Assembly (NCBI GenBank): GCA_039028795.1
Contig: JBCCHJ010000017.1
Span: 20,722-84,721 of the forward strand
Reading direction: 5' to 3'
DNA: 64,000 bases
Source of the DNA: Thermohalobaculum sp039028795
Lineage (GTDB): Bacteria > Pseudomonadota > Alphaproteobacteria > Rhodobacterales > Rhodobacteraceae
Made by a program: the position numbers and the translations under genes. A model generated the notes under the pieces. The model had not been told where the DNA came from. It made no database searches and saw only the letters and a program-made list of their open reading frames with translations. Each line of letters starts with the position of its first letter. The stretch's first letter is position 1. Of this stretch, positions 43,685-52,201 are shown in pieces.

Positions 43685-44641
43685 CTAGGAGTCTTCCTGC
43701 CATTTTTTCCTGAGGGCGCGGATTTCTTGCCGCCGGGCAGGTGACGGCGAGCCCTCGAAAGCGCGGATCTCTGCCTTGGAGATGGTGGGCAACCCAGCCA
43801 GCAGCAATGCCTCGAAGCTCATGATCCAACCCATGCCAAGCCAGCCCGGAAACAGTGATGCAGCTACGACGAAGCTTAGGGTCGTCGCGTTCGGTTTCAC
43901 ACTCTGCACCGCTGCTTCGAGAGTTGCAGATGTCAGAACATAAGCCAGACCAATGGCAACCGCGGTGAAGAATGGGACGGCGATGAACAGCCGGGCAAAA
44001 ATCATCTTTGCAGAGTAGGCGCCTCTGCGGTCCGGGGCGCCGCAGACGATGGGGGTTAGCACTATCGTCCAGCAGCCCATCACCAGATTGGACAGAACGA
44101 GGTAACCGATGATCCAGATCTGCAAAGTTTTGGGGGCAAAAAGGGATGACCAGAGTGACCCTTCAAACGAACGCTCCCACAGGTGATGCGCCAAGCCAAG
44201 CGACAGTAGTGCCAGGAAGGCGATCACCGCAAAGACCAGCAGCAACGCGATGGTCAGAAAAAACCCGGCAACTGTGCTGGCCAGCCAGGCGGCGCTGAAA
44301 GGCGGCATGCGATCGATGGGCCGATAACCGGCCATCGATGCCGTGTACCGCAGCGTTTGCGTCCAGGCGAGCATCGTCATGGCAAAGGCGACGATCACGA
44401 ACAGGACCGTAACAGCGACTGCGGCTTCTTCGTTCCTGGCCAGCAGCGTCAATGGAAACATGATCAGGCCGGTGGCTATGCCAACCAGCGTGAAGACCAG
44501 GAACCCCACGATGGCTGATAGGGCGCCTTGCAGCAGAGCAAAAAAATTGGACGAGCAATCAAAGAAGTACCCCCCTCGGATATTTGATTTTGCTTTTTCG
44601 TTAAGTCTGAAAAGCCAATGGCGTTGGCGAAGTGCCCGCAC
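43685..44641 (-). CDS. Multi-pass membrane protein of unknown function
   Basis: A protein of up to 318 residues with six to seven hydrophobic segments (for example GALSAIVGFLVFTLVGIA, IALLLVFAVIAFLALLSL, LFIAVPFFTAVAIGLAYVL) and a basic C-terminal tail. No transporter signature is visible. The start is uncertain: GTG at 44641 gives the longest form, but no strong ribosome binding site stands before it. The frame is clearly coding from its hydrophobic pattern. Confidence 0.7.
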   Translation of the reverse strand: MRALRQRHWLFRLNEKAKSNIRGGYFFDCSSNFFALLQGALSAIVGFLVFTLVGIATGLIMFPLTLLARNEEAAVAVTVLFVIVAFAMTMLAWTQTLRYTASMAGYRPIDRMPPFSAAWLASTVAGFFLTIALLLVFAVIAFLALLSLGLAHHLWERSFEGSLWSSLFAPKTLQIWIIGYLVLSNLVMGCWTIVLTPIVCGAPDRRGAYSAKMIFARLFIAVPFFTAVAIGLAYVLTSATLEAAVQSVKPNATTLSFVVAASLFPGWLGMGWIMSFEALLLAGLPTISKAEIRAFEGSPSPARRQEIRALRKKWQEDS

Positions 44642-44860
44642 GGATGGCGTCAGCCAGCAGCAATGGCTGGATTAAGAAATCTGCAGAGTTTGAGAGTGCC
44701 GCGATTATGGATCAGAGGCTTCGTTATCCGACCGGTCGGACAGGCCATCGCGGATGGTGGTCGTAGGCTAGAACATAGCTTTCAGATGGTGTTTCAGGCC
44801 GTCGATTTCAACCGGTTAGGCAGTCCTTGACTTGACGCCAGCCGCTCTGCACGGCATGGG

Positions 44861-45922
44861 ATGCCCATGATCCCCGAAGACCGCCTCCAGGAAATCCTTG
44901 ATCGCTTTCAATTCGTTGAAGCGAAGATGAATGACGTGACCGATCCGTCGGAAATCGCGGACCTGGGCCGCGAATATGCCGCCTTGCGCGATGTGGTGGA
45001 GACGATCACGGCGTGGCAGACGGCGCGGGATGATCTGACCAGTGCCGAGGAAATGCTGGCCGATCCGGAGATGGCAGAACTGGCAGGCGAGGAAATTGCC
45101 GAGCTGAAGGAAAAGCTGCCTGATCTGGAAGAGGCCCTGCGGATCGCCTTGCTGCCGAAGGATGCTGCCGATGACCGCCCGGCAATCGTTGAGATCCGCC
45201 CGGGCACGGGCGGGGATGAAGCCGCGCTGTTTGCTGGTGACCTTTTCCGGATGTACCAAAGGTTTGCCGATGCTCAGGGCTGGAAGGTCGAGATTATCGG
45301 CGAAAGCGCCGCAGATCTGGGCGGGTACAAGGAAATCACGGCAGCGGTGCGCGGCGAAGGCGTCTTTGCCAAGTTGAAGTTCGAGTCCGGTGTCCACCGG
45401 GTGCAGCGCGTGCCGGAAACCGAGAGCCAGGGGCGCATCCATACATCGGCAGCGACGGTCGCGGTACTGCCAGAGGCCGAAGAGATCGACATCGATATTC
45501 CGGCCAACGATATCCGGATCGACACCATGCGGGCATCTGGTGCCGGGGGGCAGCATGTGAACACAACCGACTCGGCGGTTCGGATCACGCACCTTCCGAC
45601 AGGGATCGTCGTAACCTCGTCCGAAAAGTCCCAGCACCAGAACCGCGCCATTGCCATGCAGGTCCTGCGCACCAAGCTGTTCGACCAGGCCCGGCAAGAG
45701 GCCGCCGCGGCCCGCGCCGCAGACCGCAAGGGACAGGTCGGGTCCGGCGACCGGTCAGAGCGCATCCGGACCTATAACTTCCCGCAAGGCCGGGTCACCG
45801 ATCACCGGATCAATCTGACGCTTTACAAGCTGGATCAGGTGATGGCCGGTGATATGTCCGAGGTCGTCGACGCCCTGGTTGCCGCTGATCAGGCCGCCCG
45901 CCTGGCCGAGATGGAGGGATGA
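44861..45922 (+). CDS. prfA: Peptide chain release factor 1
   Basis: A 353-residue class I release factor that terminates translation at UAA and UAG. The peptidyl-tRNA hydrolysis motif GGQ is at residues 229-231 (SGAGGQHVNTTDSA), and the RF1-type flank IRIDTMRASGAGGQ is typical. The N-terminal coiled-coil region and central domain II are complete. The start may be ATG 44861 or, equally, 44867. It is overlapped by prmC in ATGA. Confidence 0.96.
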   Translation: MPMIPEDRLQEILDRFQFVEAKMNDVTDPSEIADLGREYAALRDVVETITAWQTARDDLTSAEEMLADPEMAELAGEEIAELKEKLPDLEEALRIALLPKDAADDRPAIVEIRPGTGGDEAALFAGDLFRMYQRFADAQGWKVEIIGESAADLGGYKEITAAVRGEGVFAKLKFESGVHRVQRVPETESQGRIHTSAATVAVLPEAEEIDIDIPANDIRIDTMRASGAGGQHVNTTDSAVRITHLPTGIVVTSSEKSQHQNRAIAMQVLRTKLFDQARQEAAAARAADRKGQVGSGDRSERIRTYNFPQGRVTDHRINLTLYKLDQVMAGDMSEVVDALVAADQAARLAEMEG

Positions 45923-46764
45923 GCGCCGGGTCAGAGACGCGCGCTTATCTGATCCTGGCCGCATCGGTCGCCCTTAAGAGGGCTGGCGTCGAGGACCCCG
46001 GCCGGGAGTCGCGGCTGCTGATGCGCTGGGTCTCGGGTCTCAGCGGCGCCGGGTTGGCGGCAGCGGAACACGACATCTGCCCCGAAGATCAGCACCATCG
46101 CTTTGCCATGGGTCTGGCCCGGCGCATCGCGCGCGAGCCGCTGAGCCATATCACCGGGCGCCGTGCCTTTTGGTCCCGGGAATTCCGGGTCACGCCAGAC
46201 GTGCTTGACCCCCGGCCAGAGACCGAATCGCTTTTGGCAGAGGCGCTGCATCGTGGGCCGTTTGGCCGGGTGCTGGATCTGGGCACGGGATCAGGCTGTT
46301 TGATCATCAGCCTCTTGGCCGAATGGCCGCAAGCGACCGGTACCGCCACGGATATTTCGGGACGCGCGCTCGACGTCGCTGCGCAAAATGCGAAGATTCA
46401 TGGCGTTACGCCACGATTGGATCTGGTCAAAACCGATTGGATCGAGGGGTTGGAGGGGCCCTTCGATTTGATCGTGTCGAATCCCCCATACATCCGCGAA
46501 GATGAAATGCCGCACCTCTCACCAGAGGTGCGCGATCACGAACCTGCCTTGGCTTTATCCCCTGGAGGCGACGGATTGGCGGCCTATAGGGCGATTTCGG
46601 CGTCAATTCACGGGGTTCTTGGGCCGGGCGGGCTGCTTATGGTCGAGATCGGTGCGACTCAGTCGATGGAAGTTAGCGCGATTCTGGCCAATGCAGGCTG
46701 GAGTGTTCGGGCTGTGATCCCGGATTTGGACCAGCGCCCGCGTGTCATTGTTGCACAGGCGTAA
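45919..46764 (+). CDS. prmC: Release factor glutamine N5-methyltransferase
   Basis: A 281-residue SAM-dependent methyltransferase that modifies the Gln of the GGQ motif in release factors. It carries RVLDLGTGSGCL (SAM motif I), TDISGRALDVA, and the catalytic NPPY in DLIVSNPPYIRE near residue 190, preceded by the PrmC-type N-terminal helical domain and RREFWSREFRV-like ITGRRAFWSREFRV. It follows its substrate gene prfA by ATGA overlap, the usual bacterial arrangement. Confidence 0.95.
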   Translation: MSAGSETRAYLILAASVALKRAGVEDPGRESRLLMRWVSGLSGAGLAAAEHDICPEDQHHRFAMGLARRIAREPLSHITGRRAFWSREFRVTPDVLDPRPETESLLAEALHRGPFGRVLDLGTGSGCLIISLLAEWPQATGTATDISGRALDVAAQNAKIHGVTPRLDLVKTDWIEGLEGPFDLIVSNPPYIREDEMPHLSPEVRDHEPALALSPGGDGLAAYRAISASIHGVLGPGGLLMVEIGATQSMEVSAILANAGWSVRAVIPDLDQRPRVIVAQA

Positions 46765-46983
46765 AGAATTTATGCAGATTCGGCGATATACAGGTTGAGC
46801 AGACGCCAAAACCGGGTATACCAAACGGGTTCCAGCGATGGTGAGTGGCATTGTTCACTGGGGAAACGGGGCTGGAACACTGCATCCTGCGTAGGACTGT
46901 GGAGCCTGGGCCTGGTTTTTTGGACCCGTTCCATAAGAACGCACTAAATGATGCGGATTTGTGATCAGCAGAGATCGAAGAGC

Positions 46984-47649
46984 ATGAGACCAGCACAGAA
47001 ATCAAACCGGTCGCGCGGGCGCGGCAACCGCAAAGGTGGCGGCGGCGGCGGCGGGAACAATATTAACCGTGTCTATGATAGCGCAGGACCCGAGGGCAAA
47101 GTTCGCGGGACACCTCAGCAAATTATTGACAAGTACACGACGCTTGCGCGCGACGCACAAACGTCGGGTGACCGCGTCGCAGCGGAAAACTTTCTTCAGC
47201 ACGCCGAACATTATCAACGCATTCTGATCCAGGCGATGGGAGCCCAAGAGCAGAACAGGCGGGAGCAGGCGGCGCAGAACAATGAGCAGCCAGATGTGGC
47301 GACACCTGCTGCTGCGGCAGCAGCGGCGACCGGTGACGGAGGCCAGACTGCGGTGACCGGCGACCAACCTCAGCCGGATATCGGTGGCATGGCGATGATC
47401 GATGCCGATGCTGAACAGCCGAGCCTGTTGGTGGAATCCGAACAGCCAGAGGCCAGCCAACCCAAGCGGAATGGTAGAGGGCGTAGGCCCAAAGCCGAAC
47501 CTGCGGCAGAGGCCGAACCCGCACCAAAGGGTGAAGCAGCGCCAAAGGTTGAATCAGCGCCGAAGGCTGAGGCAGCGCCAAAGGCTGAAGCTCCGGCAGC
47601 GGCAGCGCCGGATGCGACAGACACACCGGAAGCTACCGTCGAAAGCTAA
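46984..47649 (+). CDS. DUF4167 protein with Ala/Pro/Lys-rich tail
   Basis: A 221-residue protein. The basic glycine-rich head (KSNRSRGRGNRKGGGGGGGN) and the following DSAGPEGKVRGTPQQIIDKY with AENFLQHAEHYQRILI make the DUF4167 domain (residues 1-85), a family largely confined to alphaproteobacteria. The remainder is low complexity: an Ala run, then repeats of AEPAPKGEAAPKVESAPKAE type. Basic head and repeats suggest nucleic-acid binding, but the role is not established. The start at 46984 follows GAAGAG. The 219 bases upstream hold nothing recognised. Confidence 0.85.
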   Translation: MRPAQKSNRSRGRGNRKGGGGGGGNNINRVYDSAGPEGKVRGTPQQIIDKYTTLARDAQTSGDRVAAENFLQHAEHYQRILIQAMGAQEQNRREQAAQNNEQPDVATPAAAAAAATGDGGQTAVTGDQPQPDIGGMAMIDADAEQPSLLVESEQPEASQPKRNGRGRRPKAEPAAEAEPAPKGEAAPKVESAPKAEAAPKAEAPAAAAPDATDTPEATVES

Positions 47650-47685
47650 CGCTTCGCTTTAGGATGCTCTTTGCAGAGATGCGGC

Positions 47686-48891
47686 TTAGGCCGCTTCTGT
47701 CGTGCCGTCTTTCGTTGCGATGAGCTGGCCGCCGTCCCAAGTGCGGCTCAGCACCAGTGCAAGGGCGGCCGATGTCAGCGACATACCCGCGGCCATCAAA
47801 TAGGCGGCATGAACGCCGTACCGATCCGACAAAATTGCAGCCGCTGCCATGGCAGCGGCCTGGATTGACCCGCCGACGATGCCAGACACAACGCCGATTG
47901 CGCTGGCCGCCACGCGGGGCGGGATCGCCCGCGCGACGACCGCCATCGCTGCCAGATGGGCCAAACCGAAGGTAAAGGCGTGCATTGCCTGCAGCGGCCA
48001 CAGCCATTGCAAGCTGGGATCGAGGGCCATCAACCCCCAGCGGGCAACACCGGCCAGCGCCGCCAGGGCCAACGCATATTCCGGACCGATCCGGGCGATC
48101 CAGGCGCGGCCCGGGCCCAGCATCAAAACCGTCTCGGCCATCACGCCGACTGCCCAAAGCCATCCAATGGTGGCGGTGGAGATCCCGCTGGCCTGCCATT
48201 CCAGCGAGGAATAGATGTAGTAGACGACGTGTCCGGCTTGTCCCAACGCGGTGGTCAGAACGAAGATCGCAAAGACCGGGGTCCGGGCGAGCGCCTTCAA
48301 GTCACCGCTGGTCGCGCGATCGCTTTTCTTGGCAGGGGCACCACCGCCCGGATGCATCGTGCCGATCAAGGCCGTCAACAGAAAGCCGCCGGACACACAC
48401 CAGATCACCACATCCGGCCCGGCCAAGCCTATCCATGCGCCCACACCGATATTAGCCAGCAGGAAAGCGATCGATCCCACGGCGCGGACGGGGCCATAGG
48501 CAAAACCGAACCGTTCCGAGGCACGGACGCCCAGCGCCTCGCCCACCGGGACAGACGGCGCGGCGAGGATGGCGAAGACCAACGTCGCCACCAGCAAAAG
48601 CTCGGCATTGCCGATTGTCAGATGCAGAACCATAACCGCTGACGCGCCGAGGGTTGTTCCCGCGATCAGCCAACGCCTGATCGCAAATCTGTCTGCCAGG
48701 GCGGGCAGGATCGTGGTCCCAGCAATACGCGCCATGGTGGCCGCACCCAGGAAGAAGCCGATCTCGGTCTCGGAGAGGCCCCAGTCCTTCAGCCAGATTG
48801 GCCAATACGGCAACTGAGCGCCGAAGGTCATGAAAACCGCAGCATAATAGGCGGCGGTAAGCGCCGCCGCCCGGTCTTTGGCCGTCAGCAC
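47686..48891 (-). CDS. MFS transporter, HcaT/3-phenylpropionate type
   Basis: A 401-residue twelve-helix major facilitator protein of the MFS_1-like/HcaT group, with AYYAAVFMTFGAQLPYWPIWL at the start (core FGAQLPYWPIW) and GPVRAVGSIAFLLANIGVG in the first half. Its GTG start overlaps the moeA stop by seven bases, so it is the distal gene of the molybdenum cofactor chain. The substrate is unknown, and I do not assume molybdate. Confidence 0.85.
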   Translation of the reverse strand: MLTAKDRAAALTAAYYAAVFMTFGAQLPYWPIWLKDWGLSETEIGFFLGAATMARIAGTTILPALADRFAIRRWLIAGTTLGASAVMVLHLTIGNAELLLVATLVFAILAAPSVPVGEALGVRASERFGFAYGPVRAVGSIAFLLANIGVGAWIGLAGPDVVIWCVSGGFLLTALIGTMHPGGGAPAKKSDRATSGDLKALARTPVFAIFVLTTALGQAGHVVYYIYSSLEWQASGISTATIGWLWAVGVMAETVLMLGPGRAWIARIGPEYALALAALAGVARWGLMALDPSLQWLWPLQAMHAFTFGLAHLAAMAVVARAIPPRVAASAIGVVSGIVGGSIQAAAMAAAAILSDRYGVHAAYLMAAGMSLTSAALALVLSRTWDGGQLIATKDGTTEAA

Positions 48892-50144
48892 CTCAGGCCG
48901 AAACTGGCATAGGGTAGGTAGCGGACTGGATCACCTGTGGCGATGGTCAGGCCCTCGTCCGGCAATTCGACCAATCCATCGGCCCATGAGAGGCCGCCGA
49001 TCAAGCCAGAGCCTTCGGAGTGGAAAATCTCTGCCGCTCCGTCATCGTTGAGGCGTGCACGCAGGTATTCGCGGCGGCCTGGCTTCTTGGATTTTTCAAA
49101 GGCAGCGGGCACCTGGTACCCGTTCGGCCGCAGCCAATCCTGTCCTGCCATCAGCGCCAGGGCAGGGCGGGCGAAGATCAGCGAGCAGACCAGCGCGGCC
49201 ACTGGGTTTCCGGGCAGGCCAAAGACTGGAACGCCGTTCCAAAGGCCCAATGCCAAGGGACGGCCGGGTTTGACGGCGATCCGCCAGGTCGTGACCTTGC
49301 CATCGGTCCGCAGCAGGCGAGAGATATGGTCTTCATCGCCCGAGGATGCCCCACCGGTCGAGATGATCGCATCAGCCTCTTGCGCGCCCCGGTCGAGGGC
49401 TGCGCGGATGTCCAGCACCTTGTCCGGCAAGGCGCCGAGATCGACGGGTTCGTGCCCGAAGTCCCGGATCAGGGACGTCAGCATTGGCCGGTTTGCATCA
49501 AAGATGCCGGGTCCGGCAGGGTCCGCGCCAGGCTGCAACAGTTCGTCGCCGGTCGAGAGAACCGCGACCTTCAAAGGCACCCGGACAACGACCCGGTCTA
49601 CACCGACAGAGGCCAGCCGCGCCATATCTGCCGCCGTCAGCCGCCGCCCTGCAGTCAGCACGACGTCGCCGGTCTGGGCGTCTTCCCCATGGCCGCGGCT
49701 GTTGGCGCCTTGCTTCCTGGGCGGTGTGAAACGGACCCGGCCTGCGCCGACCTGCGAATCCTCTTGCAGCACGATTGTGTCTGCGCCGTGGGGGATTTCT
49801 GCCCCCGTCAGGATCCGCAGGGCATGGCCTTCGGGCAATGTACCCTGGAAGGGGTGACCTGCGGCGGCGCGGCCCGGTTCAAGTGGCAGATTTCCCTGGT
49901 CAGCGCCTTTCAACGACGCCCAGGCAAAGGCATACCCGTCCACTGCCGCATTGGCGGCTGGCGGGTTGGCGCGGCGGGCAATTGCGGGGCGGGCCAGAAT
50001 GCGGCCCGCTGCCTTATCCAGCGTGACCTCTTCAGTGTCGGCGATACAGGAAAGGTTATGGCGCAGCTGCGCCAGCGCCTTGTCCACCGGTGTCCATTCG
50101 ACGCCGGGCGGCAAGGCGAAGCAATCATCGGGAAGCCGGTTCAT
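48885..50144 (-). CDS. moeA: Molybdopterin molybdotransferase MoeA
   Basis: A 419-residue MoeA, which inserts molybdate into adenylylated molybdopterin. Visible hallmarks are PPAANAAVDGYAFA, LRILTGAEIPHGADTIV, VAVLSTGDEL, IISTGGASSGDEDH and KPGRPLALGLWNGVPVFGLPGNPVA, which form the active-site cleft across domains. Its ATG overlaps the mobB stop (ATGA). Confidence 0.95.
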   Translation of the reverse strand: MNRLPDDCFALPPGVEWTPVDKALAQLRHNLSCIADTEEVTLDKAAGRILARPAIARRANPPAANAAVDGYAFAWASLKGADQGNLPLEPGRAAAGHPFQGTLPEGHALRILTGAEIPHGADTIVLQEDSQVGAGRVRFTPPRKQGANSRGHGEDAQTGDVVLTAGRRLTAADMARLASVGVDRVVVRVPLKVAVLSTGDELLQPGADPAGPGIFDANRPMLTSLIRDFGHEPVDLGALPDKVLDIRAALDRGAQEADAIISTGGASSGDEDHISRLLRTDGKVTTWRIAVKPGRPLALGLWNGVPVFGLPGNPVAALVCSLIFARPALALMAGQDWLRPNGYQVPAAFEKSKKPGRREYLRARLNDDGAAEIFHSEGSGLIGGLSWADGLVELPDEGLTIATGDPVRYLPYASFGLRC

Positions 50145-50650
50145 GCCGGCCGCCTCAGCGCCATGCCGAGATCGCCCAGGATGAAATTGGCAATCGCCGG
50201 AATGTCATCCAGATCGATCACTGGCCTGTCGGTTGGCGGTGCGTCCTTCGAGGCGACAGCCCGCACAGTGGGATCATCAGCAGCAATCAGGGGTTGGCCG
50301 GTTTCTGCCCGCCAGGCTTCGATCTTTGGGTGATCGTCGCGCTTGTAGCCTTCAACGATCACCAGGTCGACATTGTCCAGATGGGTCAGCAGGTCCTGCA
50401 GCCCCCGTTCCGGTGCGCCGCGGAGTTCCGTCATCAGCACCCAGCGCGAGGACGAGGATAGAATGACTTGCTGTGCCCCCGCCGCACGGTGACGATGGCT
50501 GTCTTTGCCGGGCTGATCGACATCAACCATATGGTGGGTGTGTTTGACGGTCGAGACGCGAAACCCGCGGGCGCAAATCTCTTCGACCAGACGTTCGACG
50601 AGCGTGGTCTTACCCGCGTTCTTCCAGCCGATCACCCCATAGACATTCAT
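50141..50650 (-). CDS. mobB: Molybdopterin-guanine dinucleotide biosynthesis protein MobB
   Basis: A 169-residue P-loop GTPase-like protein with GWKNAGKTTLVERLV at residues 8-22 and the DLVIVEGYKRDDHPKIE Walker-B-like region near residue 98. MobB is an adaptor of MobA in guanine-dinucleotide formation. ATG 50650 is used: a frame open to 50710 runs through the palindromic repeat and is not homologous. It overlaps moeA. Confidence 0.93.
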   Translation of the reverse strand: MNVYGVIGWKNAGKTTLVERLVEEICARGFRVSTVKHTHHMVDVDQPGKDSHRHRAAGAQQVILSSSSRWVLMTELRGAPERGLQDLLTHLDNVDLVIVEGYKRDDHPKIEAWRAETGQPLIAADDPTVRAVASKDAPPTDRPVIDLDDIPAIANFILGDLGMALRRPA

Positions 50651-50664
50651 CGTATTCTCCCAAA

Positions 50665-50716
50665 GATGGGTTGCCACCCATCCTACGTCATGCTTTGGGG
50701 TCGGTGGCAACCCACC
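50665..50716. repeat. Compound GGGTTGCCACC inverted repeat between mobA and mobB
   Basis: TGGGTTGCCACC (50667-50678) and GGTGGCAACCCA (50703-50714) are perfectly complementary over twelve bases with a 24-base loop, and the first arm also contains its own smaller hairpin GATGGGT-TGCC-ACCCATC (50665-50682) followed by TACG. It fills almost the whole 68-base gap in the operon and belongs to the dispersed GGGTGGG group. Confidence 0.8.
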
Positions 50717-50718
50717 GC

Positions 50719-51678
50719 TTAAATCACGACTTGATAGATTGAAACCTCTACCGGGCCATCGGCTGTTTCAGCGGTGGTGGTGATCCGGCGGTATTCAACC
50801 CCTTCAAACGCATCCAGTCGGTCCCAATGGGCGGGCAGATCGGGCGAAGTAAAGATATGCACGGCCACTTCCTGCCCATCCGGGTCGAGCACGATCCCGG
50901 GACAATTGTGCGCCGCGCCCCAGCCTTCCCGGTGCAGGTGGCCCCGCACGGTGCCGGTGGACCAGGCGCCAGGCATGTTTTGCAGCTGATGGTGGTTCAC
51001 CTGGCCCGGTGCAAGAGTGCCGTAGGTTGCGAGCCGCGTTGCGGCCCCGCCCAGGGGTGGGTCAAGACCCACCCTACGTGCGATGGCTTCTGCTTCGGCC
51101 AGATCTTCGGGCGTGTTGACGTTGAAGAACGGGTAATCCCCGTCGAAAACTGCCCGGGCGCAGCCATGGCGCGAGGTCCAGACGATCACTTTGCGCATGT
51201 TGGATTGTGTGAGCGACTGTTCCAGGTCATCGGCCAGATCCACAGGCCAAAGCGCGAAGGTCGGGTGTTCTGAAAGGCCCCGTTCCGGGTCATCCGTGGC
51301 GGCCATTGCGATGGGCTGGGTGCCTTTCGCGTCGGTAAGCCGGGCGACGAGGTCTGTAGGAAAGAATGGCGTGTCCGCGGCGGCAGAAACGATGTGGGTA
51401 TGGCCCCTCTTTGCCGCCCAGCGCATGCCAGCCAGGACACCGCCGAGGGGGCCGACGAAGCCGTCCACCGTGTCCGGGATTACGGGCAGGTTGAAGTCCG
51501 CGAACCGGGCGGGGTCGCCATTGGCGTTTAATGCGATCTCGGCGACCTGCGGGGACAGCCGGTCGATCACATGGGAGAGAAGCGGGCGGCCGGAAAGAGG
51601 TAGCATCGCCTTGTCCCCGCCGCCCATGCGCCGGGCCAAGCCGCCAGCGAGAATGATGCCTGCTGTGCTATGTGGCAT
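50719..51678 (-). CDS. mobA: MobA guanylyltransferase fused to a gamma-glutamylcyclotransferase-like domain
   Basis: A 319-residue two-domain protein. Residues 1-200 are MobA, which joins GMP to molybdopterin: GTP loop LAGGLARRMGGGDKAML, then FNVNTPEDLAEAE at its normal end. Residues 217-319 are a GGCT/AIG2-like domain with ATYGTLAPG and WDRLDAFEGVEYRR. The junction (residues 202-208, RVGLDPP) is encoded by a GGGTGGGTC palindrome at 51055-51074. No stop separates the parts. A fusion of a cofactor enzyme with a GGCT-like domain is unusual. The start overlaps the upstream gene by eleven bases. Confidence 0.9.
   Translation of the reverse strand: MPHSTAGIILAGGLARRMGGGDKAMLPLSGRPLLSHVIDRLSPQVAEIALNANGDPARFADFNLPVIPDTVDGFVGPLGGVLAGMRWAAKRGHTHIVSAAADTPFFPTDLVARLTDAKGTQPIAMAATDDPERGLSEHPTFALWPVDLADDLEQSLTQSNMRKVIVWTSRHGCARAVFDGDYPFFNVNTPEDLAEAEAIARRVGLDPPLGGAATRLATYGTLAPGQVNHHQLQNMPGAWSTGTVRGHLHREGWGAAHNCPGIVLDPDGQEVAVHIFTSPDLPAHWDRLDAFEGVEYRRITTTAETADGPVEVSIYQVVI
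51055..51074. repeat. GGGTGGGTC palindrome inside mobA coding sequence
   Basis: GGGTGGGTC-AA-GACCCACCC is a perfect nine-pair inverted repeat, followed by TACG as in other copies of this group. It is in frame and encodes residues 202-208 of the MobA fusion protein. Other copies in the window lie between genes. Confidence 0.85.
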
Positions 51679-52201
51679 CGTTCATCCAGCGAACAATTTG
51701 TTGTCGCAACATGTCGCGGGTCAGGCCATTCGGTAGCTTACCATCGGGGAGCGGGATTGAGGCCATTCGATCGATCTGATGGAGAAACAGTCCTTCTTTG
51801 TATTCATGTATTTCGTCGATGCCCAGCCAATGTGTGGTCAGCGTGAATGTGTCGTTTCCGTAGCTTACTCCCTCAGCGGACAACACGACACGAATGTCTT
51901 CACCCCAAGACAAGTTGAACCGTGTGCGATCAGAAATCTTCTTCTCTCGCAGCCGCGCGTAGCCAAAGCAGATCCAAAATCCGATGAGGCAGCCAACCAT
52001 AACCGGCCAGAGCGGTGCATTTAGAAGTGCGGCGCCGAGAACTGCCAATAGAAGAGCCAAGACGAATGAGCCGACCAGGAAGGCATAGTCGCTGAGCCAA
52101 CCGGTTTCATAGTCCAGCTTGATGATTTCATTGTTGCGCTGATAGATGCGCGGGTTCCAAGGGATAATGATCTCGACGGTTTCGTCGGTCACCTTGGTCA
52201 T
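51668..52201 (-). CDS. YcxB-like membrane protein
   Basis: A 177-residue protein with two adjacent hydrophobic helices (YAFLVGSFVLALLLAVLGAAL and WPVMVGCLIGFWICFGYA) followed by a soluble YcxB-like domain (residues 95-170) with LTTHWLGIDEIHEYKEGLFLH and IPLPDGKLPNGLTRDMLRQQ. The C terminus closely resembles that of the 53118-53669 product (DGLTPEDLRMRLESW), so they are paralogues. It overlaps panB in ATGA and runs eleven bases into mobA. The function is unknown. Confidence 0.8.
   Translation of the reverse strand: MTKVTDETVEIIIPWNPRIYQRNNEIIKLDYETGWLSDYAFLVGSFVLALLLAVLGAALLNAPLWPVMVGCLIGFWICFGYARLREKKISDRTRFNLSWGEDIRVVLSAEGVSYGNDTFTLTTHWLGIDEIHEYKEGLFLHQIDRMASIPLPDGKLPNGLTRDMLRQQIVRWMNDAT

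Noticed and set aside
49020..50333. A 437-residue open frame antisense to moeA and mobB
   Set aside because: The product is low-complexity in character and without motifs, while both minus-strand genes are unambiguous.
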